Source: Spirochaetaceae bacterium (GTDB taxonomy: Bacteria; Spirochaetota; Spirochaetia; DSM-2461). From it: 42,214 nt of DNA. The stretch is taken from contig JADGDJ010000013.1 of assembly GCA_016744925.1 (NCBI GenBank), forward strand, positions 1-42,214, in the 5' to 3' direction. The notes below the pieces were generated by a model, which worked only from the letters and a program-made list of their open reading frames with translations, had not been told where the DNA came from and made no database searches. Of this stretch, positions 30,379 to 39,006 are shown one piece after another. How positions within the stretch are numbered: position 1 is the first letter of the stretch; every line of letters starts with the position of its first letter. The translations under genes were made by a program, and so were the position numbers.

Positions 30379-32468
30379 AAGTGAGAAGTGAAATTTTAAT
30401 TGTCGATGACAAAAAAGAAAATCTCCACTCTCTGGAAGTATTGTTAAAGGATGTCGATGCGGATATCGTTTTGGCTCATTCAGGCAGCGAAGCCCTTCGA
30501 ATAATGCTCGAAAGTGATTTCGCTCTTGTTCTCATGGATGTTCAGATGCCGGAAATGGATGGTTTTGAAACTGTCAGAATTATGCGAAAGGACCAAGCTC
30601 TGGAATCCACTCCCGTCATTTTCCTTTCCGCCATTTATAAAGAGGATATATATCTCTTAAAAGGCATTGAAAGCGGAGCTGTTGACTTCCTGATCAAACC
30701 GATAAAAAGTGAACTGCTATTAGGCAAAGTCCGCATCTTTCTCAATCTTTTCGAAAATAGAAAGAAGTTGGAGTTGATAAACCGCACCTATGAAAGAGAA
30801 CTTCTTATTAATCAAACTCTATCGGATTTGGCAAAACAATTGATTGAACCTGAAAAAACAATACAAATGATTTCAGACAGCGTTTTCAAGGCTTCTCTAT
30901 TAATTACAGAAAGCAAACAGGGTTTGGTGTCAGAAATAGATAGAGTGAGCGGGAACAATATAGGACATTCTCTATCAGAGATGATGAGCAAGTCATATGG
31001 GCTGGAAGGTGAAGTTCGAAGACCGGGATTTTCTATTGGAAAAGATGGAAAATATCCTGGTATGTGGGAAAAAGTCCTGATTAAAGGCGTACCACTGCTG
31101 GTAAAAGATTATGAAGGATATTCCCCCAAAGCCGGTCTACCAGAAGGTCACATGCCCATAAAAGATTTTCTTTCGGTTCCTGTAAAATACGGAGAAGAGA
31201 TTATAGGACAAATCGCCGTGACTAATTGCAGGACATCCTATAATGATCTTCACCTGTCGGCTCTGCTGAAAATTGCCGACCTTTATGCTCTTGCGATCAA
31301 AAGACAACGAGACGAAGAAGATAGAATCAGCATTATGGAAGAAGTCAGACAGTCAGAAAAAATGCAGGTAATCGGTCAGCTTACAGGAGGGATGGCTCAT
31401 AATTTCAACAATATTCTCAATGGGATCTTAAGCGCCGCTCAGCTTCTGAAATCCAAATATGGCAAAATGGATAAGAGTACTGAAAAGTATACTGATATTA
31501 TCATCTCCTCCTCCTTACGTGCTGCGGGAATAACGGAAAAGCTGCTTCAATATTCAAAAAAGAACAAGGTCAAAACCGAGTTATTATCGCCTCAAAAAAT
31601 CATTAGTGACTGTGTTTCCATTTTGAGCAGCACTATTGATAGCAAGATTCAAGTTGTTGAGGAAATTGAGGAAGCCCTCTGGAATGTTCTGGGTGACAGA
31701 TCTTCTATTCAGAATGTGTTGCTCAATCTCGGATTAAATGGAAGTCATGCTATTGATGGAGATGGAAAGATCGTTTTCAAAGCTTACAACAAGCCCTTAT
31801 CCGCAAGGGACATTGTTGATATGAATTTATCTTTAAAGGAAGGGGATTTTGTCTGTTTGGAAGTTTATGATTCTGGAAGCGGAATATCTAAAGAAAATAT
31901 CAAACAGATATTCAAACCCTTTTTTACAACAAAAAAGAACGGAACGGGACTTGGTTTGTCCGTATCATACCGAACTGTAAGCGATCATTCCGGAGCCATG
32001 AATGTAATAAGTGGACATGGAGAAGGAACAACTTTTTATATTTATCTACCTGCCTATCGGGGAGATAGGGATATTGAGATTGAACCGGAGAAAATAATAG
32101 ATGGCACTGGTGTCATTTTGTTTATAGATGATGAAGAGATAAATAGAATCACAGGATCTGAACTATTAAAATCTTTAGGTTATTCTGTATATACAGCCGA
32201 AAATGGTATTTCAGCACTAAAGATTTACAAGGAAATTGGAAATAGCATCGATTTAGTTATAACCGATATGCAAATGCCCGACATGGACGGTTTGGAAACG
32301 ATCAAAAATCTGTACACAATAAATGCGAATTGCAAAGTCATTCTTATTTCCGGTTTTAGTGAAGAGAGCCATTCTGATGAAATCAATAAATTACAGATTT
32401 CAGGATTTATCCAAAAACCTTACAGGCTAAACGATTTGAGCCAGTCCGTCTCGGATGTCCTCAAATAA
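30375..32468 (+). CDS. Hybrid histidine kinase: receiver, GAF, kinase, receiver
   Basis: A 697-residue cytoplasmic protein. N-terminal receiver with Asp55 in LVLMDVQMPEMDG and Lys in FLIKPI, GAF domain at about 140-310, kinase core with His342 in QLTGGMAHNFNNILNGIL (the NtrB-like HisKA form) and GTGLGLSVSYRTVSDHSG, and C-terminal receiver with Asp631 in LVITDMQMPDMDG. The frame opens at a GTG at 30363, but the ATG at 30375 overlaps the previous stop as ATGA, the usual coupled start. It probably takes phosphate from, or hands it to, the preceding hybrid kinase. No output domain is present in either protein. Confidence 0.93.
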   Translation: MKVRSEILIVDDKKENLHSLEVLLKDVDADIVLAHSGSEALRIMLESDFALVLMDVQMPEMDGFETVRIMRKDQALESTPVIFLSAIYKEDIYLLKGIESGAVDFLIKPIKSELLLGKVRIFLNLFENRKKLELINRTYERELLINQTLSDLAKQLIEPEKTIQMISDSVFKASLLITESKQGLVSEIDRVSGNNIGHSLSEMMSKSYGLEGEVRRPGFSIGKDGKYPGMWEKVLIKGVPLLVKDYEGYSPKAGLPEGHMPIKDFLSVPVKYGEEIIGQIAVTNCRTSYNDLHLSALLKIADLYALAIKRQRDEEDRISIMEEVRQSEKMQVIGQLTGGMAHNFNNILNGILSAAQLLKSKYGKMDKSTEKYTDIIISSSLRAAGITEKLLQYSKKNKVKTELLSPQKIISDCVSILSSTIDSKIQVVEEIEEALWNVLGDRSSIQNVLLNLGLNGSHAIDGDGKIVFKAYNKPLSARDIVDMNLSLKEGDFVCLEVYDSGSGISKENIKQIFKPFFTTKKNGTGLGLSVSYRTVSDHSGAMNVISGHGEGTTFYIYLPAYRGDRDIEIEPEKIIDGTGVILFIDDEEINRITGSELLKSLGYSVYTAENGISALKIYKEIGNSIDLVITDMQMPDMDGLETIKNLYTINANCKVILISGFSEESHSDEINKLQISGFIQKPYRLNDLSQSVSDVLK

Positions 32469-32534
32469 TGGATAGGATTCCATAGTTGAAAAGACAGAAA
32501 TATTCCTTTAATATCAAACAAAGAGAGGAAAATT

Positions 32535-34385
32535 ATGTCCCTGAAAAACAACCCATCAACGAAGAGCATTTTGCTGCTCTGCCTGGCATTTATCGGACTG
32601 AATATACTCGCGCAACTAACTTCCATGATACTCCTATATGTTCTACGATTGAGCGGGTTTGTTATATCGGAAGTGATGAGCAGTATTATTTCTCTCATAT
32701 TAACCATTGCCGTTTATCTTATCATAATAAAATCCCTTATTAAAAAGGCCTATGTGCCCCATCCCTCCTTTTTCGATTACAGAAAATTAAATGTATATGT
32801 GATTATTGTATTTTTAATTCTCTTCTCCGGTGCCTCTATCATCCTTTCGGAGATCAATTATCTCTTCTCTTATTTCCTGCCCATGCCCGGTTTTCTCGTT
32901 GAAGCATTCAGATCTATTTTCAATCTTGATTCTCTATTGCTCTCAGTATTGATTATTGCAGTTATGCCCGCTCTTTTAGAAGAAGTGCTCTTTCGGGGAT
33001 TTATCCTTTTCGGACTACGAAGAAATTACAGTGAGATAAAAAGCATAATGATCTCAGCACTGGTTTTCGGCTTGGCACACCTGAACCCCTGGCAGTTTGT
33101 GACAGCTTTTCTTCTGGGTCTGCTCTTCGGCTGGATAGCCCTGAAAACAAGATCCATTATATTGCCTATGGCTGCTCACTTTCTCAACAATCTTGCCGCA
33201 TTGATCAGTACAAGGTTTTTTTATGTAGAAACCAATTCCACAGGCCCCTTCAAAATGCAGCCGCTGTGGATGGATGCCCTCGGCTTAATACTCTGTGCCA
33301 TCGGGATCTTCTTGTTATATAAATACTTTATTCATAAAAATATAAAACCTTCGAAACTGACAAAGGGAAATACAATCGCCGTATTATCACCAAGTTGGGG
33401 CGGCCCTTCTCTTTTCCCCGAAATCTATGAAAAGGGGTTGGATAATTTAAAAAATCATATGGGTCTCAATATAGTTGAATATCCTACGGCTCGTTTGGAG
33501 CCGGAAAACCTCTATGCCAACCCGGAACTTCGTGCCAAAGAGATTAATCATGCTTTTGCGGACAAAGAGATCCATGCCATTTTCATTTCCATCGGTGGAA
33601 GTGATTCCATTAGGATTCTCCCATACCTCGATACAGATCTCATTTTAAATAATCCCAAAATAATAATGGGGTTCTCCGATTCATCCACCTTTCTCAGCTA
33701 TCTCAATTCAATAGGACTGGTTACATTTCAAGGCCCCTCTGTAATGGCTGGATGGGCTCAGATGCATAATTTTGACTTTCTGAATGAGTACTATGAAAAT
33801 ATGCTTATGACCAATCCCCCCCAAAGAGAGCTTCTCCCCTTCCCTCTTTGGAGTGAAGGATATGCCCCATGGTCCGATCCCGAGACCATTGGTGATGTGT
33901 TGAACCTTCAAAAAAATGATGAGGGTTTTCAGTGGCTCCAGGGAGGAAAGAAGTGTACCGGAGAGATCTGGGGAGGATGCCTGGAAGTCTTAGACTGGTT
34001 GAAGGGAACTGATTTCTGGCCGGAGAAGGATTTCTGGAAAAACAAGATTTATATGATAGAGACGTCTGAGGAAAAGCCCAGTCCTGCCGAAGTGGGATTC
34101 TCTCTTAGAAACCTGGGAATTCAAGGAATATTAGGTCAGCTTTCCGGCATTATTATCGGACGTCCCAAAGAGTACACACCTGAGGAAAAGATCGAATTGT
34201 ATGAAACAGTGGTGAAGATCGTCTCCGGAGAATTTGGAATGGATCAACTGCCGATTGTGGCCAACTTGGATTTCGGCCATACAGATCCCCAGATGATTAT
34301 GCCTCAGGGAATCAAAACAAAAATAGATTGTGCAAAAAAGGAGATTTCCTTTTTAGAACCTTTTTACACTGAGGATGATAAATGA
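32535..34385 (+). CDS. Fusion of CPBP membrane protease and S66 LD-carboxypeptidase/MccF-like peptidase
   Basis: A 616-residue fusion. Residues 1 to about 268 form a CPBP membrane protease with about seven helices: EE149-150 and Arg154 in LLEEVLFRG, His182 in FGLAHL, and HFLNN near 215. Residues about 275-616 are an S66 serine peptidase: nucleophile Ser381 in MGFSDSS, Glu509 in YMIETSEEKP, His582 in NLDFGHTDP. S66 enzymes cut the L,D bond of wall tetrapeptides, or, as MccF, detoxify microcin C. The last helix places the peptidase on one face of the membrane. CPBP proteins are also linked to peptide-antibiotic immunity, so a joint role against a peptide toxin is attractive but unproven. AGAGAGGAAAATT precedes the ATG. 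Confidence 0.92.
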   Translation: MSLKNNPSTKSILLLCLAFIGLNILAQLTSMILLYVLRLSGFVISEVMSSIISLILTIAVYLIIIKSLIKKAYVPHPSFFDYRKLNVYVIIVFLILFSGASIILSEINYLFSYFLPMPGFLVEAFRSIFNLDSLLLSVLIIAVMPALLEEVLFRGFILFGLRRNYSEIKSIMISALVFGLAHLNPWQFVTAFLLGLLFGWIALKTRSIILPMAAHFLNNLAALISTRFFYVETNSTGPFKMQPLWMDALGLILCAIGIFLLYKYFIHKNIKPSKLTKGNTIAVLSPSWGGPSLFPEIYEKGLDNLKNHMGLNIVEYPTARLEPENLYANPELRAKEINHAFADKEIHAIFISIGGSDSIRILPYLDTDLILNNPKIIMGFSDSSTFLSYLNSIGLVTFQGPSVMAGWAQMHNFDFLNEYYENMLMTNPPQRELLPFPLWSEGYAPWSDPETIGDVLNLQKNDEGFQWLQGGKKCTGEIWGGCLEVLDWLKGTDFWPEKDFWKNKIYMIETSEEKPSPAEVGFSLRNLGIQGILGQLSGIIIGRPKEYTPEEKIELYETVVKIVSGEFGMDQLPIVANLDFGHTDPQMIMPQGIKTKIDCAKKEISFLEPFYTEDDK

Positions 34386-34422
34386 AAAAAATAATGGGGA
34401 TTATTATACGGACTGATTATTG

Positions 34423-34452
34423 AGAAAAAACAGGGACTTAAAAGTCCCTGTT
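34423..34452 (-). terminator. Intrinsic terminator of the small basic protein gene
   Basis: AACAGGGACT pairs with AGTCCCTGTT around TAAA (34429-34452). On the minus strand the stem is followed by a run of T residues. It ends the transcript of the 41-residue gene and lies between converging genes. Confidence 0.85.
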
Positions 34453-34454
34453 CA

Positions 34455-34580
34455 CTATGTTGATGCAGTTGTTGATGCAGATTTTGCTTTTTTTTTGATT
34501 TTTCGTTTTTCTTTAAGAGTGTGCTGCTTTTCTTTGTGCTGCTCTTTCTTACCCTTATCTTTTCTACCTTTGTCACCCAT
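34455..34580 (-). CDS. Small highly basic protein, 41 residues
   Basis: MGDKGRKDKGKKEQHKEK, then QHTLKEKRKIKKKAKSASTTAST. Almost half the residues are Lys or Arg. AAGGAG lies nine bases before the ATG and an intrinsic terminator follows the stop, so expression is well supported although it is short. It resembles short MGDKGxKDK proteins found next to unrelated genes in many bacteria, with no known function; nucleic-acid binding would be a guess. A longer frame from 34597 on the same strand uses the ribosome-site sequence as codons and is not the gene. Confidence 0.8.
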   Translation of the reverse strand: MGDKGRKDKGKKEQHKEKQHTLKEKRKIKKKAKSASTTAST

Positions 34581-34726
34581 ATGAATATCTCCTTCATGAG
34601 TAAAGTTTAAAAACCGGGAATAATCTTATTTACTATTATAATTCACCCTTCCCGCTTTTACCGGCTTTTTTTACTTTTTTTTGTGAACTCTTGAAAGAGA
34701 AAGAATTCAGGTTCATAGTATAAAAC

Positions 34727-35686
34727 ATGAAAATAAAAACCTTGCGATTTTTGGACAAAGAAGTACCGGAACTGATATTCGGATCCCTGACTATGGCACC
34801 GATGCAGAGAAATATGTCTCCCGAAGAAGGGGGAAAAGTTATTGCATCTGCACTTAAAAAAGGCTTGCGATGGATTGATACTGCAGAGCTCTACGGCTCT
34901 TATCCCCATGTGTGTTTCGGGATTGAAGAATCGGGAATAGACAGAAAAGAACTGGTCATATCCACAAAATCAGCATGTAAATCATATAAAGATATGAACC
35001 TGGCCATCGAAGAAGCGATGAGAGTTATGAAACTCACCTATATAGATCTCTTCCTGCTCCATGCGGTTCGTTCTGTTGAAGACTACGAAGAGAGATCCGG
35101 AGCTTTGCAGGCCCTTATTGAAGCCAAAGAAAAGGGCATAATTGGTGCCTTGGGGATTTCCTCTCATTCGACGGTTGCCGCAAATGTTCTGGCTGAAGAT
35201 GAAAGATTGGACTGGTATCACCTCATGTTCAACAAGAGGGGAACGGGCCTTACAGATGGAACTCTCGAAGAACAGACAAAAGTCATTAAAAAGATAAAAA
35301 AGCGTGGCGCCAGATTTTATGCGATGAAACCACTGGGCGGCGGTTATTTGAGAGCCCGGGCGGAAGAGTCCCTTATCTGGGTGAAAAATCATACTCTAGT
35401 CGATGCCGTTGCTCTGGGCATGATTTCCGAAGAGGAACTGGAAATGAATATTAAAGTCTTTTCCGGTGAACCGGTCTCTTCCGAATTAAGTGAAAAACTG
35501 GGAAATATTGAGAAGAAACTTTTCGTTTTCAAAGCTCTCTGTATTGGCTGTCGGGAATGTGAAAAAACCTGTGAACATTCGGCCATTCAGGTGATCGATA
35601 GAAAAGCCATAGTCGATGCCGATCGCTGCATTCTCTGTGCTTATTGTGTTCCCTCCTGTCCCAAGTTCGCCTTGCGGATTATTTAA
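34727..35686 (+). CDS. Aldo/keto reductase with C-terminal 2[4Fe-4S] ferredoxin domain
   Basis: A 319-residue protein. AKR barrel at residues 1-260 with catalytic Asp51 and Tyr56 (WIDTAELYGSYP), Lys81 (ISTKSACK) and His112 (LLHAVRS). Two ferredoxin motifs follow at 277-315: CIGCRECEKTCEHSAI and CILCAYCVPSCPKFAL. This form is widespread in anaerobes; the clusters suggest electrons come from or go to ferredoxin as well as NAD(P)H. Substrate unknown. The gap upstream holds the divergent small gene and terminator; no clear ribosome site (GTATAAAACATG). Confidence 0.92.
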   Translation: MKIKTLRFLDKEVPELIFGSLTMAPMQRNMSPEEGGKVIASALKKGLRWIDTAELYGSYPHVCFGIEESGIDRKELVISTKSACKSYKDMNLAIEEAMRVMKLTYIDLFLLHAVRSVEDYEERSGALQALIEAKEKGIIGALGISSHSTVAANVLAEDERLDWYHLMFNKRGTGLTDGTLEEQTKVIKKIKKRGARFYAMKPLGGGYLRARAEESLIWVKNHTLVDAVALGMISEEELEMNIKVFSGEPVSSELSEKLGNIEKKLFVFKALCIGCRECEKTCEHSAIQVIDRKAIVDADRCILCAYCVPSCPKFALRII

Positions 35687-35753
35687 GAAACCTTATGGAA
35701 AAGACAGGTATCATCGGTGGGATAGCCCAGATTCAATTGATATAAGGATTGTT

Positions 35754-36350
35754 ATGATAGAGATACGACAAAGTACAATGGCAGACCTGCCCTACATCTA
35801 CGAGATTTGTTATTTGACGGGACACAACGGTGAATCAGTAGTAGAGATCTGCCCGGACAAATTTAAAATCGGCCATTATTTTGCTGCCCCCTATGTGTAT
35901 TTCGATAGTGAGATGTGTTTTGTCGTGACAGAAGATAATATCCCGAAAGGTTATATCATAGGGACTCACGATACAGAGAAATACACTGAGTGGCTCAACA
36001 GAGAATGGCTTCCCCGGGTCAGAAACCTCTACGATTTTAAGCAGAATGAGAGTACCCATGAATTAGAGATTTACCTCAATTCTGTGATTAAAGATGATAC
36101 AGTAAATGATGCGCGGTTAGAGCCCTTTGAGGCTCACCTCCATATCGATCTTCTACCGGAGCTGCAGGGCAAAGGTCTGGGAAGAACTCTGATCAACACA
36201 TTCTTTGATCAGTGTCGGGAGAAAGGTTCTAGCAAAGTTCATCTGGGAGTGTCCAGTAAAAATCCCGGAGCCGTCGCTTTTTACAAAAAGATCGGCATGT
36301 ACGTAATTTATGATGTGGAAGGCGCCTCTATGATGGGTTTTGATCTCTAA
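35754..36350 (+). CDS. GNAT-family N-acetyltransferase
   Basis: A 198-residue acetyltransferase: MIEIRQSTMADLPYIYEICYLTG at the start, acetyl-CoA site AHLHIDLLPELQGKGLGRTLINTFFDQC with QGKGLG, and SSKNPGAVAFYKKIGMYVIYDV. The middle (EWLNREWLPRVRNLYDF) resembles GNATs associated with glycosidase-type (O-GlcNAcase) genes. The frame is open from 35616, overlapping the reductase gene, but the ATG at 35754 has AAGGA at five bases and matches the family start. Converges with, and overlaps by four bases, the next gene. Confidence 0.9.
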   Translation: MIEIRQSTMADLPYIYEICYLTGHNGESVVEICPDKFKIGHYFAAPYVYFDSEMCFVVTEDNIPKGYIIGTHDTEKYTEWLNREWLPRVRNLYDFKQNESTHELEIYLNSVIKDDTVNDARLEPFEAHLHIDLLPELQGKGLGRTLINTFFDQCREKGSSKVHLGVSSKNPGAVAFYKKIGMYVIYDVEGASMMGFDL

Positions 36351-37216
36351 AGGCTGTCATCGCGGAGATATTTATAGAAATGACGAAAATACCCGCTTGT
36401 ATTTTGGTCTATAAAATCATCAGAGATTAGATCATCAGCTATAATACGATCCAGATTATAACCTTTTTTCAGTATAAAGAAATTCAATCCTTTAGATTTC
36501 AGAGCATTTTCAGGGCAATTATATACACAACGCATACAACTCAGGCAATTATTTGAAACTGAGATTTTCCCATCATATACACGAATATTGCCATTGGGAC
36601 AGTTTTCCACACAAATGCCGCAGAGATTGCATTTTGCTCCTGCATAAAGGGATTTTCCGAAATAGGGACCAACGTACTTTTTTTCTAGTGAAGCAATCCC
36701 CATGGATAGTTTTCTTAACAATGCCCCAGTCCTGTATCGGCGACTTGATAGAGAAAGAAGTTCTCGGGACATTAATTGGGCTTTCCTCTGCGCTGAAACA
36801 AAGAGTTGTTTTGCGATGTTGTCATTGTAGGGAATAAGCCAGTTACAAGGCATAAGGATAATTCTGTCGTAAAAGACCTGATACCCTTTTTCCTCCAAAC
36901 GCTTAATCAGACCTTCCGATGAATTGTGGTTGACTGAAATAAAATCTGCACCGGTTTTCAAAAAGAATAGAGGCTGGTTCTTTTCCGGAAGCAACAGTCC
37001 TGCCAATCGGTCTATAATTTCCGGTGTCCCGAAACCGTAAATGGGATATGCTATTCCAACCAGATCGTATAAAGAAGTATCAACAATACAATTTTTCGCA
37101 TCAACAGCTATCAAATCGACTCGACAGCCCGATTCCTTCAGGTTCATCTCCAACATATGAACAACTTTTTCCGTATTGCCCGTGCCGGAGAAATAATATA
37201 TCAATATGGATTTCAC
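36347..37216 (-). CDS. EFR1-type flavodoxin-ferredoxin protein
   Basis: A 289-residue protein. Flavodoxin-like N-terminal domain (ILIYYFSGTGNTEKVVHML, GIAYPIYGFGTPEIID) and 2[4Fe-4S] ferredoxin at about 190-245 (CNLCGICVENCPNGN, CLSCMRCVYNCPENAL). It should be a cytoplasmic one-electron carrier of anaerobic metabolism. GTG start with AAGGAG six bases upstream. It has its own promoter in the region shared with the transport operon. Confidence 0.9.
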   Translation of the reverse strand: MKSILIYYFSGTGNTEKVVHMLEMNLKESGCRVDLIAVDAKNCIVDTSLYDLVGIAYPIYGFGTPEIIDRLAGLLLPEKNQPLFFLKTGADFISVNHNSSEGLIKRLEEKGYQVFYDRIILMPCNWLIPYNDNIAKQLFVSAQRKAQLMSRELLSLSSRRYRTGALLRKLSMGIASLEKKYVGPYFGKSLYAGAKCNLCGICVENCPNGNIRVYDGKISVSNNCLSCMRCVYNCPENALKSKGLNFFILKKGYNLDRIIADDLISDDFIDQNTSGYFRHFYKYLRDDSL

Positions 37217-37474
37217 TGAAAACTCCTTATTTAATCGGACATGCTGTTATAAATAACTAGAACAATTTTTTCTAAGAGTCAATATTTGTCTTATCTTTAC
37301 GCTTTAGATTGAATATGAACGGGAAGTGATGTTTCGCAAACAAGACATAAAAGTGTTGGATTCAATGGGAAACGTCGTGATATACTTCTTTAAATAAAAA
37401 ATATTTCCGAGGTTTTTCATCTAAGAGATCTACATTGATGATCTTATGAGGAAAAATCCTATGGGCTTCAGGGG

Positions 37475-37497
37475 AAACACTGGCGCCTCCCGTGTTT
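37475..37497 (+). promoter_or_regulatory. Leader hairpin before the solute-binding protein gene
   Basis: The 296-bp gap from 37217 to 37512 holds no gene. Just before the ribosome site, AAACAC (37475-37480) pairs with GTGTTT (37492-37497) around TGGCGCCTCCC. Its purine-poor loop could pair with the AAGGAAAA ribosome site or with GGGG at 37471-37474, so translational control is possible. I considered riboswitches, the molybdenum cofactor class among them, but cannot confirm one. Confidence 0.35.
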
Positions 37498-37512
37498 GGA
37501 AAGGAAAAATAA

Positions 37513-38985
37513 CTGAAAAAATTCATATTTACGGCATTCATATTGTGTCTGCATACTGTGTTGTTCTCAGAGCAGTTTTATTATAATCACGAAGCACTTC
37601 AGTCATTGGTTTATAATGCCGGTCTTAGGGAAACGCAAATCTCCAGTCCTTCCGGGTGGTATAGCGGATTTTCATTATTGGAAATTCTCCCCCTTATGGA
37701 AGACGTCTATTCCATGGATATAGAAACATCTGAAGAGTCCTATCACTTTACAGGTGATGACCTGGCGAATGACTGGCCTGATTCCTACCTTATTAAAGAT
37801 CCCGAAAGAAACCATATTATATTTCAGAATGATCTCTATTCAAATGTCACTTCTCTCCATTTTTCAGGTACTCCCATGGATTCCGATGAGCTGGAAATAT
37901 GGCTTTCCTGGGAGGGAATCAAAGAGCTGAAAGATGAGTTAAACCGTTTCAGTATTATTCACAATATCGATATAAAAGCTGTAGAAGTACCCAGACCTGA
38001 ATCTAAACTGATTTCAGTTGTACGGGCCAATGGGAAAGTTCCCGATATCATTATGCTTCAGTCAAGCGCCATAGAGAATCTCGTTCGTACCAGAGCCATT
38101 CAAAACCTTGTAAATATGGATCAAACCGATCTGATAGAACAGGGAAAACTATCATTTACTCTTGATGATAAGCTGTGGGCGGCTCCTTTTTATTTTGATT
38201 CTCAAGTCATATTTTACAATAGAGACCTCGTGAAGAATGACATAGAAAAAAACTGGACTATGGATGATATGGAGAAAATCGCCCGTCTTTTAGACAGCGA
38301 TGCCATACATCCTCTCGCCTGGAACGCCTATTCTTCCAATTGGCTAATCCCTTTTCAGGTATCTTTCGGGAAAAGTGAGCTGATCAATCGTGAGGGGATA
38401 ATCACTGTCGATGATCTACCGACAGAGAAAGCTTTGAATTACATCATTAGTCTTCAAAACCAGAATATACTCGTTCCCATGGAAAGAGATGCTATGGATG
38501 CCCTATTTATCGCCGGCAAAGCGGCCGTGATTATGAGTGGATCTTATGCCATTCCCTATTTTGAATCACTGGGACTGAATTTTGGAGTAGCTCCCTTTCC
38601 CATGAATCAGGACACCGGTCTGCCAGTCTCTCCTCTTCTTGATTTTAAGGCATTCGCCATAACCAGACGCACCGATGCCCCACTGCTGGCGCGAAGAATT
38701 ATCCAATATCTGACATCTTCTGCTGTACAGCAGAGGTTCTGTCCGGCTCTGGCAAAACTGCCTGTCCGCGACGATGTGTTCTCCATTCCGGGAATAAATT
38801 ACGGCTATTTGGAAGTGCTGAAAGATTCGGCAGAAAGGGGTACAGTCATCCCCCCTCTGAATGTCTACAGTATCTATAAAAATAATATGTGGAAACTTCT
38901 CAGATTTGCTCTCTCCGGCAGGATGTCAGTCCGACAGACTTTGGAGCAGGGACAGACTCTGATGAACAATACAATGGAAAATTAG
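37513..38985 (+). CDS. ABC solute-binding protein with fused N-terminal sulfite-oxidase-like domain
   Basis: About 490 residues. The protein needs a CTG start at 37513: this gives the signal peptide (L/M)KKFIFTAFILCLHTVLFSEQ, has AAGGAA eight bases upstream, and a stop lies just before it. The only other choice, TTG at 37543, destroys the signal. Residues about 30-135 (GWYSGFSLLEILPL..., SYHFTGDD, ELEIWLSWEGI) match the repeated domain of the next protein. From about 150 on it is a family-1 (MalE-like) sugar-binding protein: ISVVRANGKVPDIIMLQSSAI, LWAAPFYFDSQVIFYNRDLV, FIAGKAAVIMSGSYAIPYF, ARRIIQYLTSSAVQQRF. The ligand is probably a carbohydrate or polyol. The ABC ATPase is not in the window. 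Confidence 0.85.
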   Translation: MKKFIFTAFILCLHTVLFSEQFYYNHEALQSLVYNAGLRETQISSPSGWYSGFSLLEILPLMEDVYSMDIETSEESYHFTGDDLANDWPDSYLIKDPERNHIIFQNDLYSNVTSLHFSGTPMDSDELEIWLSWEGIKELKDELNRFSIIHNIDIKAVEVPRPESKLISVVRANGKVPDIIMLQSSAIENLVRTRAIQNLVNMDQTDLIEQGKLSFTLDDKLWAAPFYFDSQVIFYNRDLVKNDIEKNWTMDDMEKIARLLDSDAIHPLAWNAYSSNWLIPFQVSFGKSELINREGIITVDDLPTEKALNYIISLQNQNILVPMERDAMDALFIAGKAAVIMSGSYAIPYFESLGLNFGVAPFPMNQDTGLPVSPLLDFKAFAITRRTDAPLLARRIIQYLTSSAVQQRFCPALAKLPVRDDVFSIPGINYGYLEVLKDSAERGTVIPPLNVYSIYKNNMWKLLRFALSGRMSVRQTLEQGQTLMNNTMEN

Positions 38986-39006
38986 TTACAACGAAAGGAG
39001 ATGTAC

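Noticed and set aside
34364-34597. A 77-residue minus-strand protein
   Set aside because: It begins with the ribosome site of the true 41-residue gene and runs through the terminator in another frame.
35616-35753. N-terminal extension of the second GNAT
   Set aside because: The extension overlaps the ferredoxin domain of the reductase gene in another frame; ATG 35754 has a proper ribosome site.
37440-37512. Molybdenum-cofactor riboswitch before the binding-protein gene
   Set aside because: Suggested only by GCGCCTCCC and the domain found downstream; I could not recognise the required conserved core, so only a hairpin is reported.
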